NCBI GenBank assembly: GCA_030762895.1
Contig: CM061068.1
Span: forward strand, 156,198,811 to 156,262,810
DNA: 64,000 nt
Direction: 5' to 3'
Source: Sophora flavescens
Taxonomy: Eukaryota > Streptophyta > Magnoliopsida > Fabales > Fabaceae
Below the pieces are notes generated by a model. It was not told where the DNA came from. It ran no database searches and worked only from the letters and a program-made list of their open reading frames with translations. This document shows, piece after piece, positions 23,218 to 33,379 of this stretch; within the stretch, counting starts at the first letter, position 1, and the number at the start of each line of letters is the position of its first letter. The translations under genes were made by a program, and so were the position numbers.

Positions 23218-25323
23218 GGGAACAAGTTCATTGCTTTCATTTTTTACCACTGTGAGTCCAGACTTCTTGGGTACAACTTGCACTGGGCTCACCCAGTTAC
23301 TGTCAGAGATAGGGTATATGATACCCGCATGCAAGAGTTTTGTTACCTCCTTCTTCACAACATCAAGAATCAAGGGATTGAGCCGCCTTTGGGGCTGCCT
23401 AACTGTTTTAGCCCCATCCTCCAACAAAATCCTATGCATACACCTGGAGGGGCTAATACCTGGTATGTCAGCCAAGGTCCACCCAATCGCCTTCTTATGC
23501 TTCTTCAAAACCTCCAAGAGCTTAGCTTCCTGGTCAACATCAAGGTTAGAGGAAATTAGAACAGGAAGCTTTTCATTCCTCTCCAAGTAAGCATACTTCA
23601 TATTTCCAGGAAGTGGCTTAAGCTCTAGGGAGGGTGGCTGCTCAATGGATGGTATGTTTGGGGCAGCCGTACTGTCAAGAACTTCAACTGAACAGACAGC
23701 TTCATCTACACAGTCACCTTCCAAAGCAGCATCAATCTCAGCACAGACAGCACAAGGGTCAGTGTGAGTGCAATCAACACATGAATAGACATCATCAAAA
23801 CCAGAAATAGATGGAAAGTCAGCAGCTGCAACCAAATCATCATAAGTTTCATCAACAATTTCAGAGAGCAACTCTATTTGGAAAACAGAATGCTCTTCCA
23901 AGGGATGCTTCATAGCATCGAAAATGTTGAATTTTGCAACAATGTCACCAAATTCCATGGACATGGTTCCATCGTCAACATCAATCTTTGTCTTCGCCGT
24001 TTTCATGAACAGTCTGCCCAGAATGATCGGTGATCTGCTTGAATTTGTTTCCCCTGCCATGTCCAGAATGTAAAAATCAGCAGGGAAAATCAGGTCATCA
24101 ACTTGAACAAGCACATCTTCTACTACTCCAATGGGGCGAGCATTTGTCCTGTTTGCCAACTGAATAGTGAGACCTGTATGCTCCAAAGGACCAAGATCAA
24201 GATTGTTGAAAACAGAAGTGGGCATAACATTGATAGAGGCTCCTAAGTCCAACATGCAATTGTCGAATTTACTATCCCCAATGGTACATGGAATAGCAAA
24301 AGTTCTCGGATCCTTGCATTTTTGTGGCATTGCATGAGTGAGGGCTGAAACAGTAACTTTCTCAGGTGCAGGTTTAGGTTGAATGAGGGCTGAAACATTT
24401 TGCCCCAAATTGACTCTCTCATTATCCTTCAACCTCCTCTTGTGTGTGCACAAATCCTTCGGAAACTTTACATATTTTGGAACCTGCTTAATCACATCAA
24501 GGAGCGTAATGTTTACCGCCACTTTTCTGAACACATCCAGAATCTCCCTCTCCTTGTCTTCCCCATCAATCTTTTTATTTTTCAGGACTCTTTGCGGGAA
24601 GGGGATTGGTGGCACATACTCTTTCTCGGCTTCAACAACAGCAGAAGGTTCAGGTGTTACCTCAACAGTTTCCTTACCTTTTTCAGGGGCTGCCTCTACA
24701 ACTTTCCCGGATCTCAAAGAAATTGCACTCACATTAAGATTTGGAGCATTAGGATTCACCACTGTTTGTGCAGGTAGTTGGTTTGATCCTTGAGCTTGCT
24801 GCATGACATTCATCGAAGTGGCAAGCTGTCCAATCTGTGTCTGCAGAGCATGAATACTAGAGTCCGTTCGCTGCTGAAACTGGATATTTTGTGCAACCAT
24901 TTGCTTGACAAGGTCCTCTAGTGAAGGTCCAAAAGGTGCAGAGGTGGTCACTTGGGGAGAATTCTGTGGTGGTGCCAACGGTAACATTGGTTGTTGTTGT
25001 TGTGCAGATGAGTTCCCATACCGAAGGTTTGGATGGTTTCTCCAGTTGGGGTGGTACTTATTAGTGGAGAGGTCAGGAATATTGTACCGGTTCTGATTGT
25101 TTCCTTGGTTGTAAAGGTTGGCTGCATAAGCTTGAGGCAAATCAGTGACTGACTCATCTTTTAGAATGGGGCATGCATCGGTCAGGTGCTTAGGAGAAGT
25201 GCAAATGCCACACAACCTTGCTGTTTGAACTTTATCCACTGCCAACTGCTTCACTAAAGAAGTAAGCTCATCAAGTCTGGTCTCAAGGGCCTTGTTGGAA
25301 GAAGAAACATGGACCTCATTCAC
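23218..25323 (-). pseudogene. gag-pol: Element P gag C-terminal part, protease and RT start (long open frame)
   Basis: An open frame of 718 codons (25,323 down to 23,167), unusually intact for this window. Residues 38-51 form a zinc knuckle C-x2-C-x4-H-x4-C. Proline- and glutamine-rich gag tail sequence follows, then the LRSGK motif found in Athila/Tat elements. The aspartic protease has DLGAS (catalytic Asp codon 24,247-24,249, residue 359) and a LGR flap segment. The RT N-terminal segment has GIIYPISDSNWVSPVQVVPKK. The last ~17 codons after 23,217 are antisense LTR-A sequence, so the frame's end is a junction artefact. RT stops before its catalytic blocks. Confidence 0.85.
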
Positions 25324-26043
25324 TCCCCTTGTCTAAGCAGAATTGCTTCTAGTTGTGAATTGTTGGGAGTTGAGTGACATGTTCTCGATCAATTACTTGG
25401 CAGCAGCTAAAGTCTTATCAACAAGTGCTCCCCCACTAGCAGCATCCAAAATGTTCCTGTCCATTGGCAGCAATCCCTCATAAAAGTACTGAATAAGCAG
25501 TTACTCGGAAATTTGGTGCTGAGGACAGCTGGACTCCAACTTCTTGAATATCTCCCAGTATTCGGCCAATGATTCATTGCCTTGTCTAATACCACATATC
25601 TCCTTCCTGATTGATGCAGCTCTGGAGGCAGGGAAGTACCTCTCTAGGAAGACTTTCTTCAGATCATTCCAGGTTGTAACAGAATTTGGCTCAAGATAGT
25701 ACAACCAATCCTTCGCAGCACCTTGAAGTGAGAATGGGAAGGTTCTCAGTTTGATATGATCTTCTGTTATTCCTTCCGGTCTCAAAGGTGTAGAGCAAAC
25801 AACCTAGAATTCCTTCAGATGTTTATGTGGATCCTCACCTGCAAGACCACTAAACCTTGGCAACAAGTGTATCAAACCAGATTTTAATTCAAAAGGAGCA
25901 ACAACATCAGCATATTCAATACACAAACCATTATAATTAACATCAGGAGCAGCAAGCTGTCTCAATGTTCTTTGATCAGCCATGTTATCAAAAACAAGTG
26001 CAGAATCAGAATTACTACTGGTTGGTGAACTAGTGCTAGCCTA
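25324..26043 (-). pseudogene. gag: Element P gag N-terminal part, with stops
   Basis: A likely start at ATG 25,983-25,981 (MADQRTLRQL) leads into capsid-like sequence with PFSLQGAAKDWLYYL and ERYFPASR, the Athila/Tat counterpart of the gag capsid region. In-frame stops interrupt it at about 25,806, 25,500, 25,393 and 25,335, while the frame is otherwise maintained into the long downstream frame. The true start could lie further upstream, but a TAG is in frame near 26,043. Confidence 0.8.
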
Positions 26044-26175
26044 ATTGCTCTACGGCGTGTGTGCAAAGTTCTCTCGATTTCAGGATCAAACTCAAATAAA
26101 TCAGCACAACCAGACCTAGTAGTCAGAACTAATTCAGCATGAAATCAAAAACGAAAAATGAGAAAATAACAAGAG

Positions 26176-26193
26176 TCCCCGGCAACGGCGCCA
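26176..26193 (-). other. Primer-binding site of element P (tRNA-Asp)
   Basis: The minus strand reads TGGCGCCGTTGCCGGGGA, the exact complement of the 3' end of plant tRNA-Asp including CCA. It lies four bases after the LTR end. Confidence 0.92.
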
Positions 26194-26882
26194 ATTTTGA
26201 CACGCTGTCGCACACGGGTCAAAAAGCGAGTGATTGGAAAAATATGTAGCTAGGGCGCGACAACTCGAGTATCGTCTCACAAGGACTCTCGCGTTGTTAT
26301 TAACCTCAAAATCAGTTTTTTTTTTTTTGGGGGGGGGGGGGTCAGATTGAAAGATTCAATTAAAAGAAAACAATGCAATTAAGAAATAAGTGATTATCAA
26401 TAGTTAAAACGATTAATCTACTGTTCTCGGTTTCCAACTATCATTGATTCATATAATTCCCAAGCCCTAAGCAGATTCTAATCCCTTCCCGATTGTAGCA
26501 ACAATTAACAAGCGAAATTGATACTACGAGATGTATGTTCCTAATTCCCGAATTAAGCAAACGGGATGAAGCACTCGTGAATTAAGCAAACACGATTGAA
26601 CACACGCCAATTAAGCAAACACGATTAAGTATAAGAACATATGATCATCAAAATAAATCAACACTTATTCTATACAACCTGAATTAAGCAAACAGACATA
26701 TAGGATAGTATTGAAAGGAAGAAGCAAATTAAACCGGGAATTACAGAACCTCGAGTGTCAGCGGAAATCGATTACAATAGATTAATCCAAGGGGATTAGT
26801 TCTCCATCACAAATATGACAATAACATAAAAGTATAATGTAAACAGTGAAAACTTGATTATTTTGTGTGTTTGCTACGCTCC

Positions 26883-26890
26883 TATTTATA
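26883..26890 (-). promoter_or_regulatory. TATA box in LTR P
   Basis: TATAAATA on the minus strand in the context CTCTTTATAAATAGGAGC. The palindrome array starts 13 bp upstream of it (higher coordinates). Confidence 0.65.
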
Positions 26891-26903
26891 AAGAGGCAGC
26901 GCG

Positions 26904-27200
26904 TCACGGCCGTGATGGCCGTCACGGCCAGGCCGTGACCAATTCTGCCAAGGGCGCGCGTTCAAATTCTAGTCTATCACGGCCGTGACCTCAATCATGG
27001 CTGGGCCGTGATCAATTCTGACTTTCAGGTTCTCCTCATCACGCCCGTGATGGTTATCACGGCTAGGCCGCGATGTCTTCTGGTCTTCAGGGACTTCTCA
27101 TCACGCCCGTTATGGATATCACGGCTGGGCCGTGATGCTTTCTGACTTTCCTGGGTGGCTCATCACGGCCGTGACCAGTGTCACGGCCTGGGCATGATGG
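26904..27200. repeat. Array of palindromes TCACGGCCGTGA in the U3 of LTR P
   Basis: The 12-bp palindrome starts at 26,904 (perfect), 26,977 (perfect), 27,039, 27,101 (both one or two bases off) and 27,163 (perfect). Each is followed within about 5-7 bp by a second inverted pair TCACGGC...GGCCGTGA. Spacings are 73, 62, 62 and 62 bp. The block is GC- and CpG-rich in an AT-rich LTR and lies directly upstream of the TATA box. The same arrangement occurs in LTR Q. Confidence 0.9.
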
Positions 27201-27437
27201 CTTCTGCTTCAAGTGTCCTTACCTTCTTGCTCTTCTTATTAGCCTGAAAACATGAAATAGCAGTAAGTGCTTTATTTGACTCAAAATCAACTAAATTATC
27301 CTAAAACTACTTAAGAGACTCAAAATGTTGCTTGAGGACAATTAAATCCAAATTTGGGCGAAAATGAGATTAAACTCGAATAAAACCACGGTCTTACTAG
27401 TATAAAACTAGTCGAGCCAGAGGCTGATCACTTATCG

Positions 27438-27662
27438 ACTTTAGGCAAAACCCTAGGTTAGACAATTCTAGTCGAGGTTGTCTTTGTTATCTACTATATG
27501 ATTTTGTTGATGGATGATAATGATGTTTGATGTGTGATGGCTGATAACATGTTTACTTTATTTTTTTATTATTGGTTATTTGGCCGATATATTTATATAT
27601 ATGCTGGCTGTTTTTGAGGACGATTGTCTGATTGTGCTGTTAGAACCCTAGTTGACACCTTA
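27438..27662. other. Unclassified flank of LTR P
   Basis: Contains GATGGATGATAATGATGTTTG-like T/G-rich sequence reminiscent of gypsy LTRs but with no match elsewhere in the window. I see no coding sequence. Confidence 0.3.
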
Positions 27663-28911
27663 AGTGTGTGTTTGGATGGAGTATTTCAAAATTCCAAGGA
27701 ATTTGAAATACAGGACAATTGAATTGCTTTAATTGAATTATTTTCATTTTGAAAATACTTTGTTTGGATTAAGTAATTCAAATACCTTGTATTTCAAATT
27801 ATTTGTTTGGATAGAGCAATTTAATTACCTTCAATTATAAAATTTTGTTTTTGAATATTTACTTGAAAAAAATGGGGTTTCAATAATAAAATGTGACAAA
27901 TAAATAAACATTAGCCAATCTTTAAATGATAAAAAATTAGACAATAATGTGAAGAAAAAAATCATTAACTAGGTGCTTAAGATACACACAACATCCTACA
28001 TAATTGCAACATAATTGGCATCAAAGCCAATACAAAAAATCAATGTTCTGAACATTACAGTTTGAATTAGAATCCAAGTTCAACCACTGACACGATATCA
28101 TGAAATTGGCTAATTGTGTCTGACTTGCTTATTACATCTAGATTTTGTGCTGCAACATACTCTGAGGTTTTCTTGGCCTCATTTTGCATATTCATAGCAC
28201 GCCTCGGTCCTGAAATCTCCTCTTATATGTCCTCTTCCTCATCGTATAGATAAAAGGCAAAATATTCTTCCAATACTGGCATGCAAAATCTTTAAAAGAA
28301 GTATCGAAATGTTGTTTACCTTTGGTCATCATCAAGTTTCCCCCTACCTAATTAACAAGTAAAAAACTATTACAAGTTCCAAGTTTGACCACAAAAGTGA
28401 TGGAATTCTCTTTGAGTTAGGAAGCAATACATTTTCAATGATCTAACCTAGTATCAACTGAACTAATTCAACCAACTAATAGATCAAAATTGAAATGTAT
28501 AACCCCTGTTGTATGCTTGCAAGTAATTAAGAGAGTCCCCTCCCCATGGAAAAATAACTAGGTGAAGAACAGGAAAGGTACAATAATTAAGAGGGCAATA
28601 TTCACTATTTTAATATCCATAAACTACAATAACATCATCAGTATATTCAATTTTAAACTGACATGAATACACTAACTGGCCATAGATATAAACATTGGTA
28701 TATCAATTATCCAACGGTTCCATTATCTTCTTTCTTTAAAGCCAAAAGTGGTGTAAAAGATATGGAGAAAGCTAGAGAGAAATTATAATAGATAGTGAAC
28801 TTGTAATAGCTTGCTACAATATCTTTAACTCCTATTAACCTTTTTCGTGAACAAACACCTATTAGTATTTAATAAGCATAGTTAGGAAGAAAAACACATT
28901 ATAATTGCCCA

Positions 28912-28976
28912 TTATTGCCCATTAATGTCCATGGACTCAGCTTCAGCCGATTCATCTGCCTTGTCCCCCTTCTTCC
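28912..28976 (-). other. Candidate terminal exon of an unidentified gene
   Basis: A 65-nt stretch reads open on the minus strand from a good splice acceptor (TTGCTTGCTTCACAG just above 28,976) to a TAA at 28,914-28,912. The 20 encoded residues are rich in Lys, Asp, Glu and Ala and include a KKGDKADES run and a C-terminal MDINGQ. I do not recognise the protein. A CT-rich leader and a possible donor (AAAG/GTGAGCAT) lie further upstream at 29,750-29,990. It could equally be chance, or the remains of a gene fragment carried by a transposon. Confidence 0.2.
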
Positions 28977-29149
28977 CTGTGAAGCAAGCAAGAATTTGCA
29001 TTGTTCATTTTAGAGCAAGTACCACCCAGAAACATTGACAAGAAAGCAAAAATGAAAAGTAGGTAGAACACAAACTCTTCAATAACAATAAACAACAAAA
29101 TAGTAACTTGATCCATATTCTTTCCTCCATGTAAAGTTTCATTCAATTA

Positions 29150-29151
29150 TA

Positions 29152-29200
<49 letters not shown>
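29150..29200. repeat. (TA)n microsatellite
   Basis: About 50 bp of TA dinucleotides. A second tract of (GC)n-(AC)n-(TA)n lies close by at about 29,300-29,351. Confidence 0.95.
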
Positions 29201-29203
<3 letters not shown>

Positions 29204-29299
29204 ACTTATACATAAATTTACTCCATGTATACATAAGATCAAGCTATGCAACATATAAACAATTAATCAGAAATCTTCCAGAACATAGAACACACTTGC

Positions 29300-29318
29300 A
29301 CGCACGCGCGCGCGCGCG

Positions 29319-29351
<33 letters not shown>
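29300..29351. repeat. Compound (CG)n-(CA)n-(TA)n microsatellite
   Basis: Alternating purine-pyrimidine throughout: CACG, then CGCG repeats, then CACA repeats, then TATA repeats. Such sequence can adopt Z-DNA-like structure in its CG/CA part. Confidence 0.93.
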
Positions 29352-29705
29352 GAATAGAAAAAAGAAAATGGATTTCTCTAATTGTAAGCCACCGGCCCTT
29401 CAATTATTTCTCTCTTTCTCTAACATGCATTCCCACAAACACATGGTGCACACTAATTAGCTTTAACTCAAACCCACCAAAAGAATAAAAAATGCAAATT
29501 CATAGCATACCCCAATAAACCAATCTGAAAGATAAGCAACCCAATATACAATACAATGAACCAAAAGATTGAAAGATATTAGAACTTTTGTGTATATCAA
29601 ACTACGTAGTTCTTATCACTCTATAGTGCTTCATAAACAAATTGCATACTAATTCTTGAACTAGAGAAAAAGCACAAAATTATTGGAAAGAGGGTTGAAA
29701 CATCA

Positions 29706-29957
29706 TTGTGGGTATAGAGAGAGAACAAAATGAGGAGAAAGAAGATCAATGCTCACCTTTTGAATCTGGAATGTAGAACAGGGAAGAGATTTGGTGTTCA
29801 AATCTGAAATGAAGAAGCCATGAATCGAATCTTGTGGGTATAGAGAGAGAACAAAATGAGGAGAAAGAAGATCAATGCTCACCTTTTGAATCTGGAATGT
29901 AGAACAGGGAAGAGATTTGGTGTTCAAATCTGAAATGAAGAAGCCATGAATCGAATC
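29706..29957. repeat. Perfect or near-perfect tandem duplication, 2 x 126 bp
   Basis: TTGTGGGTATAGAGAGAG begins at 29,706 and again at 29,832, and the two 126-bp copies look identical by eye. The length is a multiple of three, so the minus-strand frame repeats a 42-residue block. Confidence 0.92.
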
Positions 29958-30120
29958 TTGAACGAAGAAGAAGAAGAAGAGGAGGAGGAGGAGGAGATTT
30001 GATGTTTGAGGTTTGAGAGAGAAGTATGACGAGAAGGAGAAGAGATACATGGTGAGGGATTTTAGAAATTCCTCCGAATCAGGTGGTATTTGAAATTCCC
30101 TGATTTTAGTAAAAATTTTA

Positions 30121-30412
30121 CCCGAGATGAGTTTTCGATGCTTCAGGCATTAAAATGTGTAGGATGAAATTGGTATCGGTATCAACTTAGGATGGTTGTG
30201 CATTGCATAAGTTGCCAAGTGGCGGGTCGCGTGACTGGGAGTCGTGCGAGGTTGGTGTACCAGAATACGGGTACGAAATATGGAGAGGGACGGTTCTGGG
30301 AACCTTGGGATGTAGTTCGGCTTGGAACGATCGACAGTGATCAGTGATTTGCACCCACCGTGTCGTGATTCCCGTGAAGGCTTGGCTATCCCGAAGTCTG
30401 ACCGTGAGTATT
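30121..30412. other. Unclassified GC-richer segment, left flank of solo LTR Q
   Basis: Joined to 31,825 onward before Q inserted. It is clearly more GC-rich than the surroundings and could be part of an old gypsy LTR. No coding motif was found on either strand. Confidence 0.3.
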
Positions 30413-31277
30413 TGTTGAGACGAATCTAGGCAAGTATACCTAGTCGTACAAGTAATACGGTGGTGAGACCGATATCGTTCCCACGAGGACTGAGACAAGT
30501 ACTAGCACGTACCGAATCAATTACTATCTAAGCGAATTTTTGGATTGAAGGGAGTTCTATACTAATTACCAAGCCTAACTAAAGTTAAAAGAAACAAAAT
30601 AAAAAGAAAAAGGTCTTTGAGAACTTTTATCAAATACCTGGAGTGCAGAAAAATGGATTTTCAAATATGATGAAAGATGTTGGGATTAGATTTCACTAAA
30701 CCTTAGTCTCATGCAATACCAAGACCACCAATCCAGTTTATGCATCAAATATTAAAATCAATCCACTAGATTACTCAAGCCCTGATTCCTCAGATGACAA
30801 GAGCCTAAATCCACTAATTAAACCCTAATTCCTTAGGTGGCCTAATTAGGAATTTGCATTAAGAGTAGGGATTACATGATTACTAATAAACCAAAATCCA
30901 TTCCTAGATGCAAGATTTACTAGGTAGATCAAGAATTGATAAGAACGTCCCCATTGCAAATCAAATCTAAAATCAATTCATGGGTGATCAAACCACAAAA
31001 GGCATTAAGCATAGGAATTAAACACTAATATGAAGGCATAAACACAGATTGATAAATCAAAGCAATTACATGATATTCGGTTCAGTTACATCTAATCCCA
31101 ACAAAGAGGGATTTAGCTACTTATGATTACAGAGAAGACTAAAACCAGAGAAATAGAGATAAGGGGAAGAAGGGACTCCATCGGGGCTTTCCACAGCAGC
31201 CACAACAGCCTCTAGCTTAGAGAATTAGGGTAAAAGTCTGGTGTCAAAAGTTCTTCTTCTGTTCTGCCCCTGATGCC

Positions 31278-31285
31278 TTTTTATA
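31278..31285 (-). promoter_or_regulatory. TATA box in solo LTR Q
   Basis: TATAAAAA on the minus strand, in ATTTATAAAAAGGC. The palindrome array begins 13 bp upstream of it, the same distance as in LTR P. Confidence 0.6.
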
Positions 31286-31298
31286 AATCATGTGCGCG

Positions 31299-31595
31299 TC
31301 ACGACCGTGATGGCCATCACGGCCTGGTCGTGACGGGTTCTGCCTTGGGCGCGCTTTCAAAATATGTTTGTCACGGCCGTGACACTCATCACGGCTAGGC
31401 CGTGATCGCTTCTGCCTTCACCAATTGGTCTGTCACGACTGTGATGGGCATCACGGCTTGGCCGTGACAGATTCTGCCTAGAAGGGGTCTGGCTCAATTA
31501 ACATGTCACGGCCGTGATGGGCATCACGGCTAGGCCGTGACAGCTTCTGACTTTTGCCTTTTTCTTCTTCAGTTTTTGCTTGATCATGGCTGTGA
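31299..31595. repeat. Array of palindromes TCACGGCCGTGA in the U3 of LTR Q
   Basis: Units start at 31,299 (one base off), 31,371 (perfect), 31,433 (two bases off), 31,506 (perfect) and 31,584 (degenerate). Spacings are 72, 62, 73 and 78 bp. Each unit again has a second inverted pair GCATCACGGC..GGCCGTGA. Unit order and the TTCTGCC(T/A)(T/A)GGGCGCGC spacer match LTR P. Confidence 0.88.
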
Positions 31596-31824
31596 TGGGC
31601 TCTGTTTGGCTCATTTTCTTCACTTTTCAAGCTCTATCTTCATCCAAGCTCCATCATGGTCAATCTTGAGCATTTTACCCTTAATTCCTGCAAAACAACG
31701 CCACGAAACCGCCTTACCCGTTCCAAGGTAAAAACTAATAAAAATCAAAATAATATGCCTAAACTATATGAAAATGCGTGCAAAATGTACATAGAATATG
31801 ATGTGAAATCACACTATCGGTATT

Positions 31825-33379
31825 CCAGTCGCAGGTGGACCTTCCGAGAAGACCAAGATACCCCTATTGAAGAATGAGCTCATAGGAGGAAGCACCCTTA
31901 TTGGTCACGGCGAGCGGAATGGTACCCTGGGCAAACTAACTGACCTTCTCTGGGCAAGGAAGGCCCGTGGGAGAGATAGAGAATGTCCGGGGGATTAGTA
32001 TCCCTAGAGAGAGATCGGTTGACAAGTATAGGAGTGAGATTCCTTAAAGGATTTGATCCTAGATGTGGATTAAGGATATTTGTAGATGGTTGACTTGCGA
32101 GATGTTTTCTATTTGTGAATCTATGTTGTATGTTATCATGTTGTATTATGCTCCAACCTCCTCTATGGTGTTGTATTGTTGCTTATCTCCTCTCTATCAC
32201 AATCTCTATTTCTCTTTATGTATCGAGCGATAGATGAGCAGCAACAGCCGTATTGTGACGGTGATTGGAATGGAGCATAGACCGATGCATTACCTCCAGA
32301 GGATCCCTCCCAGGGTGCAGGCTCTGACTGACATTGAAAATGTGTGTCATGATGAACGTGGGTGTCGGGTCGACCATTCACAGTTCTTCATGTGCTATGT
32401 CAGCCCAGCCAGCATCTACATCTGCTTAGGAGGAGGCCCTTTCCTTTGCCCAGATACTATCTTTAAGATATTAACAATTAAGCATGAACCCTTTCCTTTG
32501 CCTAAATACTATCTTTATTTTGTTTTGGTTTTTACTTGATTGCTATCAGTGGGTGATTATTGGAATAATAGCAACAAGTAATAAATAAAGCCTTTTATGA
32601 TAATTGAATAATGATAACATTTTATTTGATGGTAGGTTATTATTCACTATCATAAAGACTAATATTTTTTTATTCCTTTTTATTTCTTAATCACATGTTT
32701 AAAATGTAAAATATGTTTGCATTTATATTATACCGTTTTCAACATTTAACTTGTTTTTTTTATTGCCTTTTTATTTTAACATTTTTGGCATAATAGCCAT
32801 AACGTATAATGATTTGAGGGCTGCTAGCCTACGACGTTTTAGGACTGGAACGACTATACTTTTTAGAAGGATGGAATCATATAAAAAGGAGTGGTGTGGA
32901 TGTATTAGAGATAAGGTGAAAAACAAAATAATAAGAATATAATTCCATTATAGATAGTATCCAAGCAGTTGAATTGTGTAAATTTTATTGTTCTTGGTCT
33001 TGAGTGCATAAGTCCAAGAATCTATTGTGTTAACCTTAGGAAGCAAGCCGATTTATGAGATTACATCTGTGATCTGTCGGAATATTGCTTTTGAGACAGT
33101 GGTTTGTCCATGACACAACCATTGATCTTCCTATTTTCTCTAACACGTTGTACTTACCAAACAAATTGCTATATTATTTAAAAGAGATTTTTTGACAAAA
33201 ATCATCTTAGTTCGCAATGTGAATAGGAGTAATTAACCTTATTTTTCATTAAGAAACAAAGGCACGTTACATGATAAAATAAAACTGGTAAAAGCACTAC
33301 AAACTAAATTCTCACAAAATAGTAATTGATAAGTACCACCTCTTCTTCTTCCCCCAAAAATAGCATATGAGTGCTGCTA
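31825..33379. other. Unclassified intergenic DNA
   Basis: The first ~600 bp continue the GC-richer segment interrupted by Q. The rest is AT-rich. Two open stretches (32,234-32,539 +; 32,751-32,942 +) show no recognisable domain and are not called genes. No repeat match within the window. Confidence 0.3.

Larger units (their letters stand above)
23218..27437 (-). mobile_element. Element P: truncated Athila-like gypsy element
   Basis: On the minus strand: 5' LTR (27,437 to 26,198), tRNA-Asp primer site, gag, zinc knuckle, protease and the first part of RT, ending abruptly at 23,218. RNase H, integrase and the 3' LTR are missing. The tRNA-Asp primer site and a protease with a DLGAS active site fit the Athila/Tat group of Ty3/gypsy elements. 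The break joins RT directly to LTR-A DNA. Confidence 0.85.
26198..27437 (-). repeat. 5' LTR of element P
   Basis: On the + strand it begins TGACACGCTG at 26,198. The other end is placed near 27,437 by analogy with LTR Q and LTR E, which begin (C/T)GATA on the minus strand; this boundary is approximate. It holds a T13-G13 run (26,316-26,341), a TATA box and a palindrome array. Confidence 0.78.
27663..30120. mobile_element. Possible degenerate DNA transposon
   Basis: Starts after a TTA with AGTGTGTGTTTGGATGG, a form common at the ends of plant TIR elements. Near the left end, GGAATTTGAAATAC (about 27,702) faces a reverse-complement counterpart GGAATTTCAAATAC near the right end (about 30,088-30,101). 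The outer right terminus is not recognisable and no convincing target duplication is seen, so the call is weak. The interior holds a candidate exon, a weak minus-strand frame near 28,070-28,330, microsatellites and a 126-bp duplication. It could be a host gene remnant instead. Confidence 0.3.
30413..31819 (-). mobile_element. Solo LTR Q (1.4 kb), Athila-like
   Basis: Flanked by the 5-bp duplication GTATT (30,408-30,412 and 31,820-31,824). On the + strand it begins TGTTGAGACG; the other end reads CTATCG, so the minus-strand start is CGATA, where TGATA is expected from LTR E. It shares with LTR P the U5-like GTTCCCACGAGGACT region, the TATA box and the palindrome array. No internal region is present. 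Confidence 0.85.

Noticed and set aside
24383..24793. Plus-strand frames of 125-138 codons over element P
   Set aside because: Shadows of the minus-strand gag-protease frame, without domains.
26176..26193. tRNA gene fragment
   Set aside because: Only 18 bases matching the tRNA-Asp 3' end, on the strand expected for a primer site and next to an LTR.
32234..32539. 101-codon frame as a host gene
   Set aside because: No recognisable domain and no splice or promoter context; it ends in AT-rich DNA.
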